Assembly (NCBI RefSeq): GCF_900105835.1 | Contig: NZ_LT629783.1 | Span: 4,920,501 to 4,984,500, forward strand | Length of the DNA stretch: 64,000 bases | Direction of reading: 5' to 3' | Origin: Pseudomonas fragi | GTDB taxonomy: Bacteria > Pseudomonadota > Gammaproteobacteria > Pseudomonadales > Pseudomonadaceae | Part shown: one piece after another, positions 33,529 to 43,211 of the stretch | How positions within the stretch are numbered: the first letter of the stretch is position 1 | Layout of the letters: every line of letters begins with the position of its first letter | Made by a program: the position numbers and the translations under genes | The notes under the pieces: generated by a model | Database searches by the model: none | The model's input: the letters and a program-made list of their open reading frames with translations, nothing else | Told to the model about the DNA's origin: nothing

Positions 33529-35799
33529 ATGTTAAATCGCGAGCTCGAAGTCACCCTCAATCTTGCCTTCAAGGAAGCCCGCTCCAAACGTCATGAGTTC
33601 ATGACGGTTGAGCACCTCCTTTTAGCGCTCCTGGATAATGAGGCGGCCGCAACCGTTCTACGCGCCTGTGGCGCAAACCTCGAGAAACTCAAGCATGACC
33701 TGCAAGAGTTTATTGATTCCACGACTCCCCTGATCCCCGTCCACGACGAAGACCGTGAAACCCAGCCAACCCTGGGGTTCCAGCGGGTCTTGCAGCGTGC
33801 GGTGTTCCATGTGCAAAGCTCCGGCAAGCGTGAAGTGACCGGCGCCAATGTGCTGGTGGCCATCTTCAGTGAGCAGGAAAGCCAGGCCGTATTCCTGCTC
33901 AAGCAGCAGAGCGTGGCGCGCATCGACGTGGTCAACTTTATTGCCCACGGCATTTCCAAGGTGCCCGGGCATGGCGAGCACAGCGACAGCGACCATGAAA
34001 TGCAGGATGAAGAGGGTGGCGAGTCGTCGTCCTCCAGCAATCCTCTGGACGCTTATGCCAGCAACCTGAATGAACTGGCCCGTCAGGGCCGGATCGATCC
34101 GCTGGTGGGGCGCGAAATGGAAGTTGAGCGCGTTGCCCAGATTCTGGCGCGTCGGCGCAAAAACAACCCGCTGCTGGTCGGCGAAGCAGGTGTGGGCAAA
34201 ACCGCGATTGCCGAGGGCCTGGCCAAACGCATCGTCGACAATCAAGTGCCTGACCTGCTGGCTAACAGCATCGTCTACTCCCTTGACCTCGGCGCCTTGC
34301 TGGCGGGTACCAAGTACCGTGGCGATTTCGAGAAGCGTTTCAAGGCGCTGTTGGGCGAGCTGAAAAAGCGCCCGCAGGCGATCCTGTTTATCGACGAAAT
34401 CCACACCATTATCGGTGCCGGTGCGGCCTCGGGCGGGGTGATGGACGCCTCCAACCTGCTCAAGCCATTGCTGTCTTCGGGTGATATTCGCTGCATCGGA
34501 TCCACCACGTTCCAGGAATTTCGCGGGATCTTCGAAAAAGACCGTGCCCTGGCGCGCCGCTTCCAGAAAGTTGACGTGTCCGAGCCTTCGGTCGAAGACA
34601 CCATCGGCATTCTGCGCGGGCTCAAGGGTCGTTTCGAACAGCATCATGGCATCGAATACAGCGACGAGGCCCTGCGTGCAGCGGCTGAGCTGGCCTCACG
34701 CTATATCAATGACCGGCACATGCCGGACAAGGCCATTGACGTGATCGACGAAGCCGGTGCCTACCAGCGCCTGCAGCCGGTCGAAAGCCGGGTCAAGCGC
34801 ATTGAAGTGGCGCAGGTTGAAGATATCGTGGCAAAAATCGCCCGTATTCCGCCAAAACACGTGTCTGTTTCGGACAAGGAGCTGTTGCGCAACCTTGAGC
34901 GTGACCTGCGCCTGACCGTATTCGGCCAGGATGCGGCGATCGATTCGCTGTCCACGGCGATCAAGCTGTCCCGTGCCGGGCTCAAGTCGCCGGACAAGCC
35001 GGTGGGTTCGTTCCTGTTCGCAGGGCCTACCGGTGTCGGCAAAACCGAGGCGGCGCGCCAGTTGGCCAAGGCCTTGGGTATCGAGCTGATCCGCTTTGAC
35101 ATGTCCGAGTACATGGAGCGCCACACTGTATCGCGTCTGATCGGTGCGCCTCCGGGCTATGTCGGGTTCGATCAGGGCGGTTTGCTCACTGAAGCCATCA
35201 CCAAGCAGCCTCACTGCGTATTGCTGCTCGATGAAATCGAGAAGGCGCATCCTGAAGTCTTCAACCTGCTGTTGCAGGTCATGGACCACGGCACGCTGAC
35301 CGATAACAACGGGCGCAAGGCGGACTTCCGCAACGTGATCGTTATCATGACCACCAACGCAGGTGCTGAAACCGCGTCTCGGGCTTCGATGGGCTTTACC
35401 CATCAGGATCATGCTTCTGATGCAATGGAAGCGATCAAGAAGAGCTTCACCCCCGAGTTCCGTAACCGCCTGGACACCATCATCCAGTTTGGTCGCCTCA
35501 GCCATGAGGTTATCAAGCATGTGGTGGACAAGTTCCTTACCGAACTGCAGGCGCAGCTGGAAGACAAGCACGTGCAGCTTGAGGTGTCGGATGCGGCGCG
35601 CGGCTGGCTGGCGGCGGGTGGCTATGACGCGCTGATGGGCGCACGGCCGATGGCCCGTTTGATTCAGGACAAGATCAAGCGTCCGCTGGCTGAAGAGATT
35701 CTCTTTGGTGAGTTGGCCGATCATGGCGGTGTGGTACACATCGACCTTGAAAACGGCGAGCTGACCTTCGAGTTTGAAACCGCAGTCGAAATGGCTTGA
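33529..35799 (+). CDS. clpA: ATP-dependent Clp protease ATP-binding subunit ClpA
   Basis: AAA+ unfoldase that feeds ClpP and works with ClpS (756 residues). It has an N-domain (about 1-145; [20 protein letters not shown]) and an acidic linker ([20 protein letters not shown], about 150-170). The first AAA module has Walker A GEAGVGKT near residue 217 and Walker [10 protein letters not shown]; the second has Walker A GPTGVGKT near 499 and Walker [11 protein letters not shown]. The ATG at 33529 has GAGGTGA upstream. The gene is followed by a terminator that a REP doublet has split. Confidence 0.97.
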   Translation: MLNRELEVTLNLAFKEARSKRHEFMTVEHLLLALLDNEAAATVLRACGANLEKLKHDLQEFIDSTTPLIPVHDEDRETQPTLGFQRVLQRAVFHVQSSGKREVTGANVLVAIFSEQESQAVFLLKQQSVARIDVVNFIAHGISKVPGHGEHSDSDHEMQDEEGGESSSSSNPLDAYASNLNELARQGRIDPLVGREMEVERVAQILARRRKNNPLLVGEAGVGKTAIAEGLAKRIVDNQVPDLLANSIVYSLDLGALLAGTKYRGDFEKRFKALLGELKKRPQAILFIDEIHTIIGAGAASGGVMDASNLLKPLLSSGDIRCIGSTTFQEFRGIFEKDRALARRFQKVDVSEPSVEDTIGILRGLKGRFEQHHGIEYSDEALRAAAELASRYINDRHMPDKAIDVIDEAGAYQRLQPVESRVKRIEVAQVEDIVAKIARIPPKHVSVSDKELLRNLERDLRLTVFGQDAAIDSLSTAIKLSRAGLKSPDKPVGSFLFAGPTGVGKTEAARQLAKALGIELIRFDMSEYMERHTVSRLIGAPPGYVGFDQGGLLTEAITKQPHCVLLLDEIEKAHPEVFNLLLQVMDHGTLTDNNGRKADFRNVIVIMTTNAGAETASRASMGFTHQDHASDAMEAIKKSFTPEFRNRLDTIIQFGRLSHEVIKHVVDKFLTELQAQLEDKHVQLEVSDAARGWLAAGGYDALMGARPMARLIQDKIKRPLAEEILFGELADHGGVVHIDLENGELTFEFETAVEMA

Positions 35800-35813
35800 T
35801 GTAACACCGCAGT

Positions 35814-35993
35814 AAAAAAGGCGCCTTCGGGCTAATGCCGATCAGTTGGGCGGGATGCAAAATCCCTGTGGGAGCGGGCTTGCTCGCGATTGGGTAACGC
35901 GGTTTGATAGTTGAACCGCGTTGTCTGTATCGCGAGCAAGCCCGCTCCCACAATGTCCATGACTGGTTTGCATTGGTGCTTGGGCGCCTTTTT
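35814..35993. terminator. clpA terminator split by a REP doublet
   Basis: The left arm AAAAAAGGCGCC (35814-35825) and right arm GGCGCCTTTTTG (35983-35993) form a typical bidirectional terminator stem, but stand about 158 bp apart. Inside them ATGCAAA and TTTGCAT also pair, and the REP doublet at 35867-35952 fills the middle. Confidence 0.6.
35867..35952. repeat. REP doublet inside the clpA terminator
   Basis: Facing REP hairpins of the GCTTGCTCGC type, 86 bp end to end, lying between the two arms of the clpA terminator. Confidence 0.92.
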
Positions 35994-36004
35994 GCTGTGT
36001 GGCG

Positions 36005-37627
36005 CTAGTGGGTCAGTGCGCCAGTGCGCTCCAGCACCGGATGGCCAAGCGCGGCAATATGGTGATGTACGCGACGGTAGTCGCGCAGCACCCGCTGGAA
36101 AATATCCCCGGATTCGGCCCAGGCACTCTTGTCGTTTTGCAGCTTGCGAAAGTGCTCGCGGCTGGCGCTGGCTTCCAGCTTGCGCACGGTTTCCTTGTGG
36201 CCGATCAGTGCCTGGGCAGCGCTCACGTCCTCACGCAAGAATGCGGTAACGGCCAGGTTCAGGCTGTCCAGCAGGGCCAGGTGCATGGCCTGGATCTGGA
36301 TCAGTTCGAACGAGGAAAAGTGCTCGCCACGGCGCGTGCGGCGAACAGCCAGTTGCGCGAGGTTGCCGAGGATGTCACCGGCGTGCTCCAGGTTGATCAC
36401 GAACATCAGTACTTCCTGTGCGCGGTCGGCGTCATCATCGCTCAGGCCATCCTGGCCGATATCGGCAAGATAGGCGCGGATGGCAGCACTGAGCAGGTCT
36501 ATGGAGTGATCCAGCTGGCGCACCTTGTCCATCGTGTGCGGGTCGGGTTTCTCGAACAGTTGCAGGACCTGATTGAGCATCAGTGAGGTCATGTCCGCAA
36601 GGCGCAAGGCTTCACGCACGGCATTGGACAGGCCGATATTGGCCACTTCCAGGCCGGCCTCGTCCAGATACTGCGGCATGCCCGGGTCTGCTGGCGGCTC
36701 CGGCTGGGGCAGCAGGCGGGTCAGCAGGCGCGCGCAGGGCTCAATCAGGCCGATAAACACCACGGCCAGCAGCAGGTTGAACGCGGTATGCAGGTACACC
36801 ACCCACTGTGCGAGGCCAATATCGCTGCGGGCCACAACGCTGGCCAGCCACGGCAGGCAGGGCAGCAAGGCCACGGTGCCCAGCAGGCGAATCAGCAGGT
36901 TGCCCAGCGGCAGGCGTCGCGCCACGGGCGAGCTGGCGCTCATCATGGACGGCAACGCGCCACCGATATTGGCGCCGAGCATCAGGGCAATGGCGGTGGC
37001 GGGTGTCATCATGCCAGCGCCGGCCAGCGAGGCGATCAGCAGCACCACGGCGACACTGGAGTGGCAGACCCAGGTCAGCAGCACGGCAGCGACCACCGCG
37101 ATGATTACATCGCCTTGCAGGCTTTGCATTACGGCGCGAAACACCGAGGTGGCTTCCATATGCCCCAGGGTGGCGCTGAGCAAGCCCAGGGCCAGCAACA
37201 TCAAACCCAGGCCTATCAGTGCGCAGCCGACGCTTTCAAAGCGTGAGTCATCGCGCAGGCGAAAAACGATAAAGCCTGTCAGCAAGATCACCGGCATTGC
37301 CAGTGAGGTATCGAAACTAAGCAGCTGTACCACCAGAGTCGAGCCGATATTGGCCCCCAGCATCACGGCCAGGGCCGGGGCCAGGCTCAGGGTGCCGGCT
37401 GCGGTAAAGGAGGTGGCCATCAGGCTGACTGCCGTGCTGCTCTGCAGCACACCGGTAATGCCGATGCCGCTGATCAGCGCCATCCAGCGGTTATTCAGGT
37501 TGCGCCCCATCCAGTTGCGCAGCTGGGTGCCAAAGCCGCGCAGCAGGGCGGTGGAAATCATATGGGTGCCCCACAGCAAAAGTGCGATGGCGCCCGCGAG
37601 GTTGAGTAACAGAGTGGTTCCCGACAT
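36005..37627 (-). CDS. Na/Pi cotransporter family protein with PhoU-like C-terminal domain
   Basis: Inner-membrane protein of the Na/Pi-cotransporter (NptA/YjbB) family, 540 residues. Two inverted membrane repeats are seen (about residues 5-145 and 165-300), each with the QSS/NSS-type motif: GVLQSSTAVSLMATSF and VCHSSVAVVLLIASL, with LGANIGSTLVVQLL and LGANIGGALPSMM. The C-terminal third (about 330-530) is helical and PhoU-like. It may exchange phosphate with sodium; E. coli YjbB exports phosphate. The ATG at 37627 has GGAG seven bases upstream. It lies 67 bp downstream of mgtA on the same strand. Confidence 0.88.
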   Translation of the reverse strand: MSGTTLLLNLAGAIALLLWGTHMISTALLRGFGTQLRNWMGRNLNNRWMALISGIGITGVLQSSTAVSLMATSFTAAGTLSLAPALAVMLGANIGSTLVVQLLSFDTSLAMPVILLTGFIVFRLRDDSRFESVGCALIGLGLMLLALGLLSATLGHMEATSVFRAVMQSLQGDVIIAVVAAVLLTWVCHSSVAVVLLIASLAGAGMMTPATAIALMLGANIGGALPSMMSASSPVARRLPLGNLLIRLLGTVALLPCLPWLASVVARSDIGLAQWVVYLHTAFNLLLAVVFIGLIEPCARLLTRLLPQPEPPADPGMPQYLDEAGLEVANIGLSNAVREALRLADMTSLMLNQVLQLFEKPDPHTMDKVRQLDHSIDLLSAAIRAYLADIGQDGLSDDDADRAQEVLMFVINLEHAGDILGNLAQLAVRRTRRGEHFSSFELIQIQAMHLALLDSLNLAVTAFLREDVSAAQALIGHKETVRKLEASASREHFRKLQNDKSAWAESGDIFQRVLRDYRRVHHHIAALGHPVLERTGALTH

Positions 37628-37661
37628 AAGGAATCTCCACAAAACACGTATTCATTGTGCA

Positions 37662-37685
37662 GTGGGGCCAGTAGCCCGGCCCCAC
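37662..37685 (-). terminator. Hairpin between mgtA and the Na/Pi gene
   Basis: Perfect 8-bp stem GTGGGGCC/GGCCCCAC with an 8-nt loop, 9 bp after the mgtA stop codon, without a T-run. Possibly a weak or Rho-assisted terminator, or a message-stabilising structure. Confidence 0.45.
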
Positions 37686-37694
37686 AGCTTTAGA

Positions 37695-40409
37695 TCAGTA
37701 CCACTGCTTGAAGCGGCGGATGTAGATCGTTTTCATCAGTTGCGCTACGCAGCAGTAGCTCAGCAGGGTGGCCACCAGCCAAGGGAAGTACGACAGCGGC
37801 AGCGGCTCCAGGCCCACCATCGTGCCCAGTGGCGAGAACGGTACGTAGATCCCCAGCACAATCACGAGGATGGTCATCATGGTCACCGGCCATGCTGCCG
37901 TGCTCTGGAAGAACGGGATCTTGCGGGTACGCAGCATATGGACCACCAGGGTTTGCGACAGCAGCCCCTCGATAAACCAGCCGGACTGGAACAGGGTCTG
38001 CATTTCCACGCTGTTGGCCGAGAACACGTACCACATCAGGGCGAAGGTGGTGATGTCGAAGATCGACGAAGTCGGACCGATCCAGATCATGAAACGGCCG
38101 ATATTTTTGGCGTCCCACTTGCGCGGTTTTTGCAGGTACTCCCGGTCCATTTTGTCCCACGGCAAGGCCAGCTGGGAGATGTCGTACATCAGGTTTTGCA
38201 GCAGCAGGTGAATCGACAGCATCGGCAGAAAAGGAATAAAGGCACTGGCCACCAGTACCGAGAACACGTTGCCGAAGTTGGAGCTGGCGGTCATGTTCAG
38301 ATACTTCATGATATTACCGAAGGTCTCACGGCCTTTGAGCACGCCTTCCTCCAGCACCATCAGGCTTTTCTCCAGGAGGATGATGTCGGCTGATTCCTTG
38401 GCGATATCCGTACCGCTGTCTACCGAAATACCGACATCGGCGTCACGCAGGGCCGGGGCGTCGTTGATGCCGTCGCCGAGAAAGCCGACAGTATGGCCAT
38501 TGGCTTGCAGGGCTTTCAGTACCCGGGACTTCTGCAGCGGGGTGAGCTTGGCAAATACCGTGCGTTGCTCAACCTCCAATTGCAGTGTGGCGTCGTCCAT
38601 GCTCTCGATCTGCGGGCCGAGCAGCGGTGTGCCGGGCTCCAGGCCGACCTGGCGGCAAATCTTGCTGGTGACCACGGCGTTGTCGCCGGTCAGCACCTTG
38701 ACGGCTACCCCGATATCTTGAAGGGCGGCAATAGCCGGGCCAGCGGTTTCCTTTGGCGGATCGAGGAAGGTAAGCAGGCCGCGGATCACCAGGTCATGCT
38801 CGTCAGCCGTGTTGTATTGCTTTTGTGCCTGGGCCTTGGGGATGTCCCGGGTGGCGACCAGCAACACGCGGAAGCCGTCCTCGTTGTATTCGGTGGCCAG
38901 GGCCAGCAGTTGTTCGCGGCGCGCCGGGTCCAGCGCCACGGGAGTGTCGCCTTCCATTATGTGGGTGGCGATACCGAGCATTTCTTCCACGGCGCCCTTG
39001 CACACCAGCAAGTGGTCGCCACGGCTGTCCTTGACGATGATCGACAGGCGCCGACGCACGAAATCAAAGGGCAGTTCATCGACCTTGCTGTAGTTGAGCG
39101 GTGCGCTGAACTTTGCGTTCTGCCGGGCGAACTGCACCACGGCCTGGTCCATCAGGTTGCGAATGCCGCTTTGGTGATGGCTGTTGAGCCAGGCCAGGGC
39201 CAGTACCGATTCATCACGTTTGCCGCTGGCGTCGACATGGTGCTCAAGGATGATGTGATCCTGGGTCAGGGTGCCGGTCTTGTCCGTGCACAGCACGTCC
39301 ATCGAGCCCAGGTTCTGGATGGCATTGAGGCGCTTGACCACCACTTTGCGCTTGGCCATGGCAGTAGCGCCCTTGGCCAGGTTGGCGCTGACAATCATTG
39401 GCAGCATTTCCGGGGTCAGGCCGACCGCCACCGCCAGGGCAAACAGGAAGGCGTCACCCCAGTCGCCCTTGGAAAAGCCGTTGAGGAAGAACACGATCGG
39501 CACCATGACCAGCATAAAGCGGATCAGCAGCCAGCTGACGCTGTTGACCCCGCGGTCGAATGCGGTTTGCGTGCGTGAACCGACGATGGCCTTGGCCAGC
39601 GAGCCAAAATAGGTGCGTGGCCCGGTGGCCACCACCACGGCGCGCGCCGTGCCGCTGACCACGTTGGTGCCCATAAAGCAGATATTGGGCAGGTCCAGCA
39701 GGTTGCTCTGGTCGGCGCCGGTGCTGGAGGCGGATTTTTGCGTGACATCGCCCAGGGTGTCGTACTTCTCCACGGGCAAGGCTTCGCCGGTGAGCACGGC
39801 CTGGCTGATAAACAGGTCGCGGGACTCGATCAGGCGAATATCCGCCGGGATCATGTCGCCGGCCGACAGCTGCACGATATCGCCCGCCACCAGTTCGCGC
39901 ATCGGCACTTCATGCACCGAGGTGCGGGTGCCGCTGTTGTCGCGCCGCACCACGGTAGCGGTAGTGCGAACCATGGCCTTGAGGGCTTCGGCACTCTTGG
40001 CCGAGCGATGTTCCTGCCAGAACCGCAGCAGGCTGCTGAGGCCGACCATCAGGCCAATGATGATGACTTTGGTCAGGTCGCCTTCTTCGCCGTCCCGTTC
40101 CGGCAGCCAGTAGTCAGTGAAAAAACTGATCACGCCCAGGGTCAGCAACACATAGATAAACGGATTGTGCAGGGCCAGCATGAATTGCACGAAGGCATGA
40201 GGTGGCTTGTCATGGGCCACTTCGTTGTAGCCCTCGGTCTGCAGGCGCTCGGCGGCCTGCTCTTCGGTCAGGCCGGCAGTGGTGGCGCGCACATTGGCCA
40301 GGGTGGCCGAAAGGCCGTTCTGTGCTTCCCGAGCGGCACGCATGGACAGTTTGTTGCTGTCGCTGGCGCTGTTCTTGTCCCGAACTTTAGTGTTTTTTAC
40401 GGCGCTCAT
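37695..40409 (-). CDS. mgtA: P-type Mg2+ transporter (MgtA/MgtB)
   Basis: P-type ATPase that imports Mg2+ across the inner membrane, 904 residues. The phosphorylation motif VLCTDKTGTLTQD has its aspartate at 376. Other motifs are the actuator-domain TGEALPVEK, the hinge GDGINDAPALRDADVG, and FEQ-type membrane segments with ALAVAVGLTPEMLPMI (helix 4 with the family TPEMLPMIV). The C-terminal half has six hydrophobic segments. The ATG at 40409 has AGGAG eight bases upstream. Upstream lie about 225 non-coding bases and then a small gene on the same strand. No E. coli-type proline-rich mgtL leader peptide was recognised. Confidence 0.95.
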   Translation of the reverse strand: MSAVKNTKVRDKNSASDSNKLSMRAAREAQNGLSATLANVRATTAGLTEEQAAERLQTEGYNEVAHDKPPHAFVQFMLALHNPFIYVLLTLGVISFFTDYWLPERDGEEGDLTKVIIIGLMVGLSSLLRFWQEHRSAKSAEALKAMVRTTATVVRRDNSGTRTSVHEVPMRELVAGDIVQLSAGDMIPADIRLIESRDLFISQAVLTGEALPVEKYDTLGDVTQKSASSTGADQSNLLDLPNICFMGTNVVSGTARAVVVATGPRTYFGSLAKAIVGSRTQTAFDRGVNSVSWLLIRFMLVMVPIVFFLNGFSKGDWGDAFLFALAVAVGLTPEMLPMIVSANLAKGATAMAKRKVVVKRLNAIQNLGSMDVLCTDKTGTLTQDHIILEHHVDASGKRDESVLALAWLNSHHQSGIRNLMDQAVVQFARQNAKFSAPLNYSKVDELPFDFVRRRLSIIVKDSRGDHLLVCKGAVEEMLGIATHIMEGDTPVALDPARREQLLALATEYNEDGFRVLLVATRDIPKAQAQKQYNTADEHDLVIRGLLTFLDPPKETAGPAIAALQDIGVAVKVLTGDNAVVTSKICRQVGLEPGTPLLGPQIESMDDATLQLEVEQRTVFAKLTPLQKSRVLKALQANGHTVGFLGDGINDAPALRDADVGISVDSGTDIAKESADIILLEKSLMVLEEGVLKGRETFGNIMKYLNMTASSNFGNVFSVLVASAFIPFLPMLSIHLLLQNLMYDISQLALPWDKMDREYLQKPRKWDAKNIGRFMIWIGPTSSIFDITTFALMWYVFSANSVEMQTLFQSGWFIEGLLSQTLVVHMLRTRKIPFFQSTAAWPVTMMTILVIVLGIYVPFSPLGTMVGLEPLPLSYFPWLVATLLSYCCVAQLMKTIYIRRFKQWY

Positions 40410-40636
40410 GATGAGTACTCCTGTCGCCAACTCTTGACCGGGCATATATTGAATTGCCTTTTAAAAGGCGAGCCAATGTATGCCGAGTCGCAAACTTCGC
40501 AATCGGTTTAATTGAAGTGTTAAGTGCGCTTAAAGTCCCGCTGCTGCTAATTAATTAACAGGCACGCAGCGGGCAGCTACTGGCTTCTTCCATAAGGAAC
40601 TCCAGTTGATTGGCAGGTTTATTTAAAAGTTGAAAA

Positions 40637-40876
40637 TCAGTGCAAGAACCGACTCTGCGGGTCCTGGGAGTCGGCCATGCTCCAGCGCTGCTCCAGTTGG
40701 CCGGTGGCAGGGCTGACGCGCCAATGCACCTGGCGATGCGCTGGTTTAATGTCGAAAGCGGGGGTGTGGAAGGGCGATTTTAGCGCGCGAACGCAGGTGG
40801 GCTCGCGGGACAGTTTGACGCGCATGCTCGAGGCAAAGGCGCGGACGCCGGGTAGTACATGGGTTTTAAAGGTCAT
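40637..40876 (-). CDS. Small protein of unknown function upstream of mgtA
   Basis: A 79-residue frame starting MTFKTHVLPGVRAFASSMRV with an excellent ribosome-binding site (GAGG six bases before the ATG). The protein is basic in its first half and contains VHWRVSPATGQLEQRWSM near the C-terminus, a Trp-Arg-x5-Gly-x-Leu-x3-Trp pattern that looks like a conserved small domain. No signal peptide, membrane segment or metal motif is evident. It lies on the same strand as mgtA, about 227 bp upstream, and may share regulation with it. I do not recognise the family. Confidence 0.65.
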   Translation of the reverse strand: MTFKTHVLPGVRAFASSMRVKLSREPTCVRALKSPFHTPAFDIKPAHRQVHWRVSPATGQLEQRWSMADSQDPQSRFLH

Positions 40877-41290
40877 AACACACCTCGTGACCGGACAGCT
40901 GCCGGTGAGGTCGTTACGTTGGAGCGTCAGGCTCTAGCGCAGTTGACCTCGCTGTGCAGGCGAGTCCCGTCAATGTTTGGGTTTGGTGTCCGGAGCGCCG
41001 TATTTACGGTGACCGGACAGCGACTAGATACTGTGTCCATTGGCTTCTTTTGTGAAGTTTATAGGCGGCCTGAATGACCGACCTGTGCAATCTACTCAGG
41101 CTGTCAGCGGGCGTCAATGTTTAAACTTGGCAAGTGGGGTTGGTACAGCAAGGGTTCAGGAAGTCTGGAAGTTGTTGGCGTGGTTCGCCGGGCAGGCACT
41201 TAATATGACAGGAAAGTTACAGGTATAGAAGTTTGAAGTGCGCAGTACTCATTGTTGGCGCGGGATATTCGCCTGGTTACACACACACCT
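40877..41290. other. Upstream region of the small gene, with a direct repeat
   Basis: No gene recognised. GTGACCGGACAG occurs twice in direct orientation (40887-40898 and 41009-41020), with a related GTGTCCGG at 40987. The repeats lie upstream of the small gene and could be part of its regulation. No tRNA is seen here. Confidence 0.45.
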
Positions 41291-41377
41291 TGTGGGAGCG
41301 GGCTTGCTCGCGATGGCAGCGCTGCGGTTAAGCAGGAATATCGCGCCGCTTGCATCGCGAGCAAGCCCGCTCCCACA
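41291..41377. repeat. REP doublet
   Basis: Facing REP hairpins of the GCTTGCTCGC type, 87 bp end to end, between the infA terminator and the region upstream of the small gene. Confidence 0.92.
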
Positions 41378-41411
41378 GGTTCTGCTGGCATCGCTCAAAT
41401 CGCGGGCAAAC

Positions 41412-41439
41412 AAAAACGCCCGGCAGAGCCGGGCGTTTT
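41412..41439 (-). terminator. Terminator of infA
   Basis: 10-bp stem AACGCCCGGC/GCCGGGCGTT with a 3-nt loop, flanked by A and T runs, so it could act in both directions; 12 bp after the infA stop codon. Confidence 0.9.
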
Positions 41440-41451
41440 GTATTGACTTGC

Positions 41452-41670
41452 TTAGCGAGCGCGGTAAGTGATGCGCCCTTTGCTCAAGTCATAGGGCGTC
41501 AGCTCGACGCGCACTTTGTCACCGGTAAGAATACGAATGTAGTTCTTGCGCATCTTGCCGGAGATATGCGCGGTTACGACGTGCCCATTTTCCAACTCCA
41601 CACGAAACATGGTGTTGGGCAGGGTGTCGACGACAGTGCCTTCCATTTCGAAGCTGTCTTCTTTCGACAT
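41452..41670 (-). CDS. infA: Translation initiation factor IF-1
   Basis: Small S1-fold protein that binds the ribosomal A site during initiation. The 72 residues ([60 protein letters not shown]) are the standard length and sequence of IF-1. The ATG at 41670 is chosen. It lies downstream of ate and aat on the same strand and has a strong terminator. Confidence 0.98.
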
Positions 41671-41768
41671 GCAGTAAAGCCCTCGGTGTCCAATGAATGG
41701 CCCGGTGCAACTGCGCCAGGCAAAAGCGGCGTGCATTGTGCCCGAAAAATGGGGGTTAAGCCAAGGGT

Positions 41769-42476
41769 TCAATCAAGAGAGCTCCATCTCTGGTTGATTA
41801 ATAGCTCAATGGGCCGATATTCGGTCTTGTAATTCATCTTTTTGCAGTTCTTGATCCAGTACCCCAGGTACAGCGCATCCAGCCCCAGGCGCCGGGCTTC
41901 GGCAATTTGCCATAGGATCCCGTAGCGGCCCAGGCTGCGCCGCTCCTCGTCGGGATCGTAGAAGGTGTACACCGCCGACAGGCCGTTGGGCAGCACGTCC
42001 GTGACCGCCACTGCCATTAAACGGCCATCGAGGCGGAACTCGTAGAACCTGGAAAACGCCAGGTCGCGCACCAGGAAGGTCGAAAATTGATCCCGGCTGG
42101 GCGGGTACATGTCGCCATCGGCATGGCGCTGTTCGATATAACGCTGGTAAAGATCGAAGTTCTCTTCGCTGAACGCCGGTTTTACCGCCTGTACCTGCAA
42201 GTCGGCATTGCGCTTGAAAATGCGTTTTTGCTGACGATTTGGCAGGAAGCGGGCTACAGGAATGCGCGCCGGGGTGCAGGCATCGCACTTCAGGCAGTGC
42301 GGGCGATAGAGATGGTCGCCACTGCGCCGGAAGCCCATCTCGGACAAGTCGGCATAAACCTGCACATCCATCGGCTGACTGGGGTCGAGGAACAGCGTGG
42401 TGGCCTGTTCGTCAGGCAAGTAGCTGCAAGCGTGAGGTTGAGTGGCATAAAACTTCAAACGCGCCAACTCGGTCAT
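41769..42476 (-). CDS. bpt: Aspartate/glutamate leucyltransferase (bacterial protein transferase)
   Basis: Transfers Leu from Leu-tRNA to proteins with N-terminal Asp or Glu, creating ClpS-recognised N-degrons. The 235-residue protein resembles eukaryotic arginyltransferase: the N-terminal cysteine region is [15 protein letters not shown] with [17 protein letters not shown], and the C-terminal part has [40 protein letters not shown]. Often named ate in Pseudomonas. It lies 57 bp after aat. Confidence 0.95.
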
Positions 42477-42533
42477 GATGAGCCCTCGGGAAATCTTTAA
42501 ATTAAGTGTAAGCCAGCGCGCAAAAGTCGCCTA

Positions 42534-43211
42534 CTAAACCCACTGCGCAGTTGTGGGCAGATCCAGATGTTTTTGCAGATAGTCGGCAAACAGCTGACGC
42601 GGGATTGAACGCGCGCCCAGGCTTTGCAGGTGGTCGGTGGGCATCTGGCAATCAATCAGCACAAATCCCCAGGCTTGCAACTGCCTGACCAGGGTGGCAA
42701 AGCCGAATTTGGAGGCATTGTCGGCACGACTGAACATGGACTCGCCAAAAAACAGCTGGCCCATCGCCAGGCCATACAGGCCGCCCACCAGTTCACCGTT
42801 GTCCCACACCTCTACCGAATGGGCATGGCCGCGGGCGTGCAGCTCGATATAGGCATTTTGCATGTCGTCGGTGATCCAGGTGCCGTCTGCATAGTCTCGG
42901 GGTGCGGCACAGGCCTTGATCACGGCTGCGAAGTCGCGGTCAAAACTCACCTGATAGCGTTGCTTGCGCAGCAGTTTGCCCAGGCTGCGTGACACATGCA
43001 GCTCTTCAGGGAACAGCACCGTACGCGGATCAGGCGACCACCAGAGGATCGGCTGGCCTTCGCTGAACCACGGAAAACAACCATGGCGATAGGCCTGGAT
43101 CAGCCGGTCGGCAGACAGGTCACCCCCGGCCGCCAACAGGCCGTTGGGCTCGCGCATGGCTTTGGCCAGTGGCGGAAATGTCAGGGTGTCGCGTTTTAAC
43201 CAGGTCAGCAT
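42534..43211 (-). CDS. aat: Leucyl/phenylalanyl-tRNA-protein transferase
   Basis: Transfers Leu or Phe to proteins with N-terminal Arg or Lys, making them substrates for ClpS-ClpAP. The 225-residue protein has the family segments [60 protein letters not shown] and [19 protein letters not shown]. The ATG at 43211 ([14 protein letters not shown]) is the usual start. First gene of aat-bpt-infA. As I recall the PAO1 map, trxB1 sits between aat and ftsK; it is absent here. Confidence 0.96.
   Translation of the reverse strand: MLTWLKRDTLTFPPLAKAMREPNGLLAAGGDLSADRLIQAYRHGCFPWFSEGQPILWWSPDPRTVLFPEELHVSRSLGKLLRKQRYQVSFDRDFAAVIKACAAPRDYADGTWITDDMQNAYIELHARGHAHSVEVWDNGELVGGLYGLAMGQLFFGESMFSRADNASKFGFATLVRQLQAWGFVLIDCQMPTDHLQSLGARSIPRQLFADYLQKHLDLPTTAQWV

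Noticed and set aside
40877..41290. A tRNA gene between clpA and infA
   Set aside because: I looked for the expected T-loop and acceptor pairing of a tRNA-Ser and found none.
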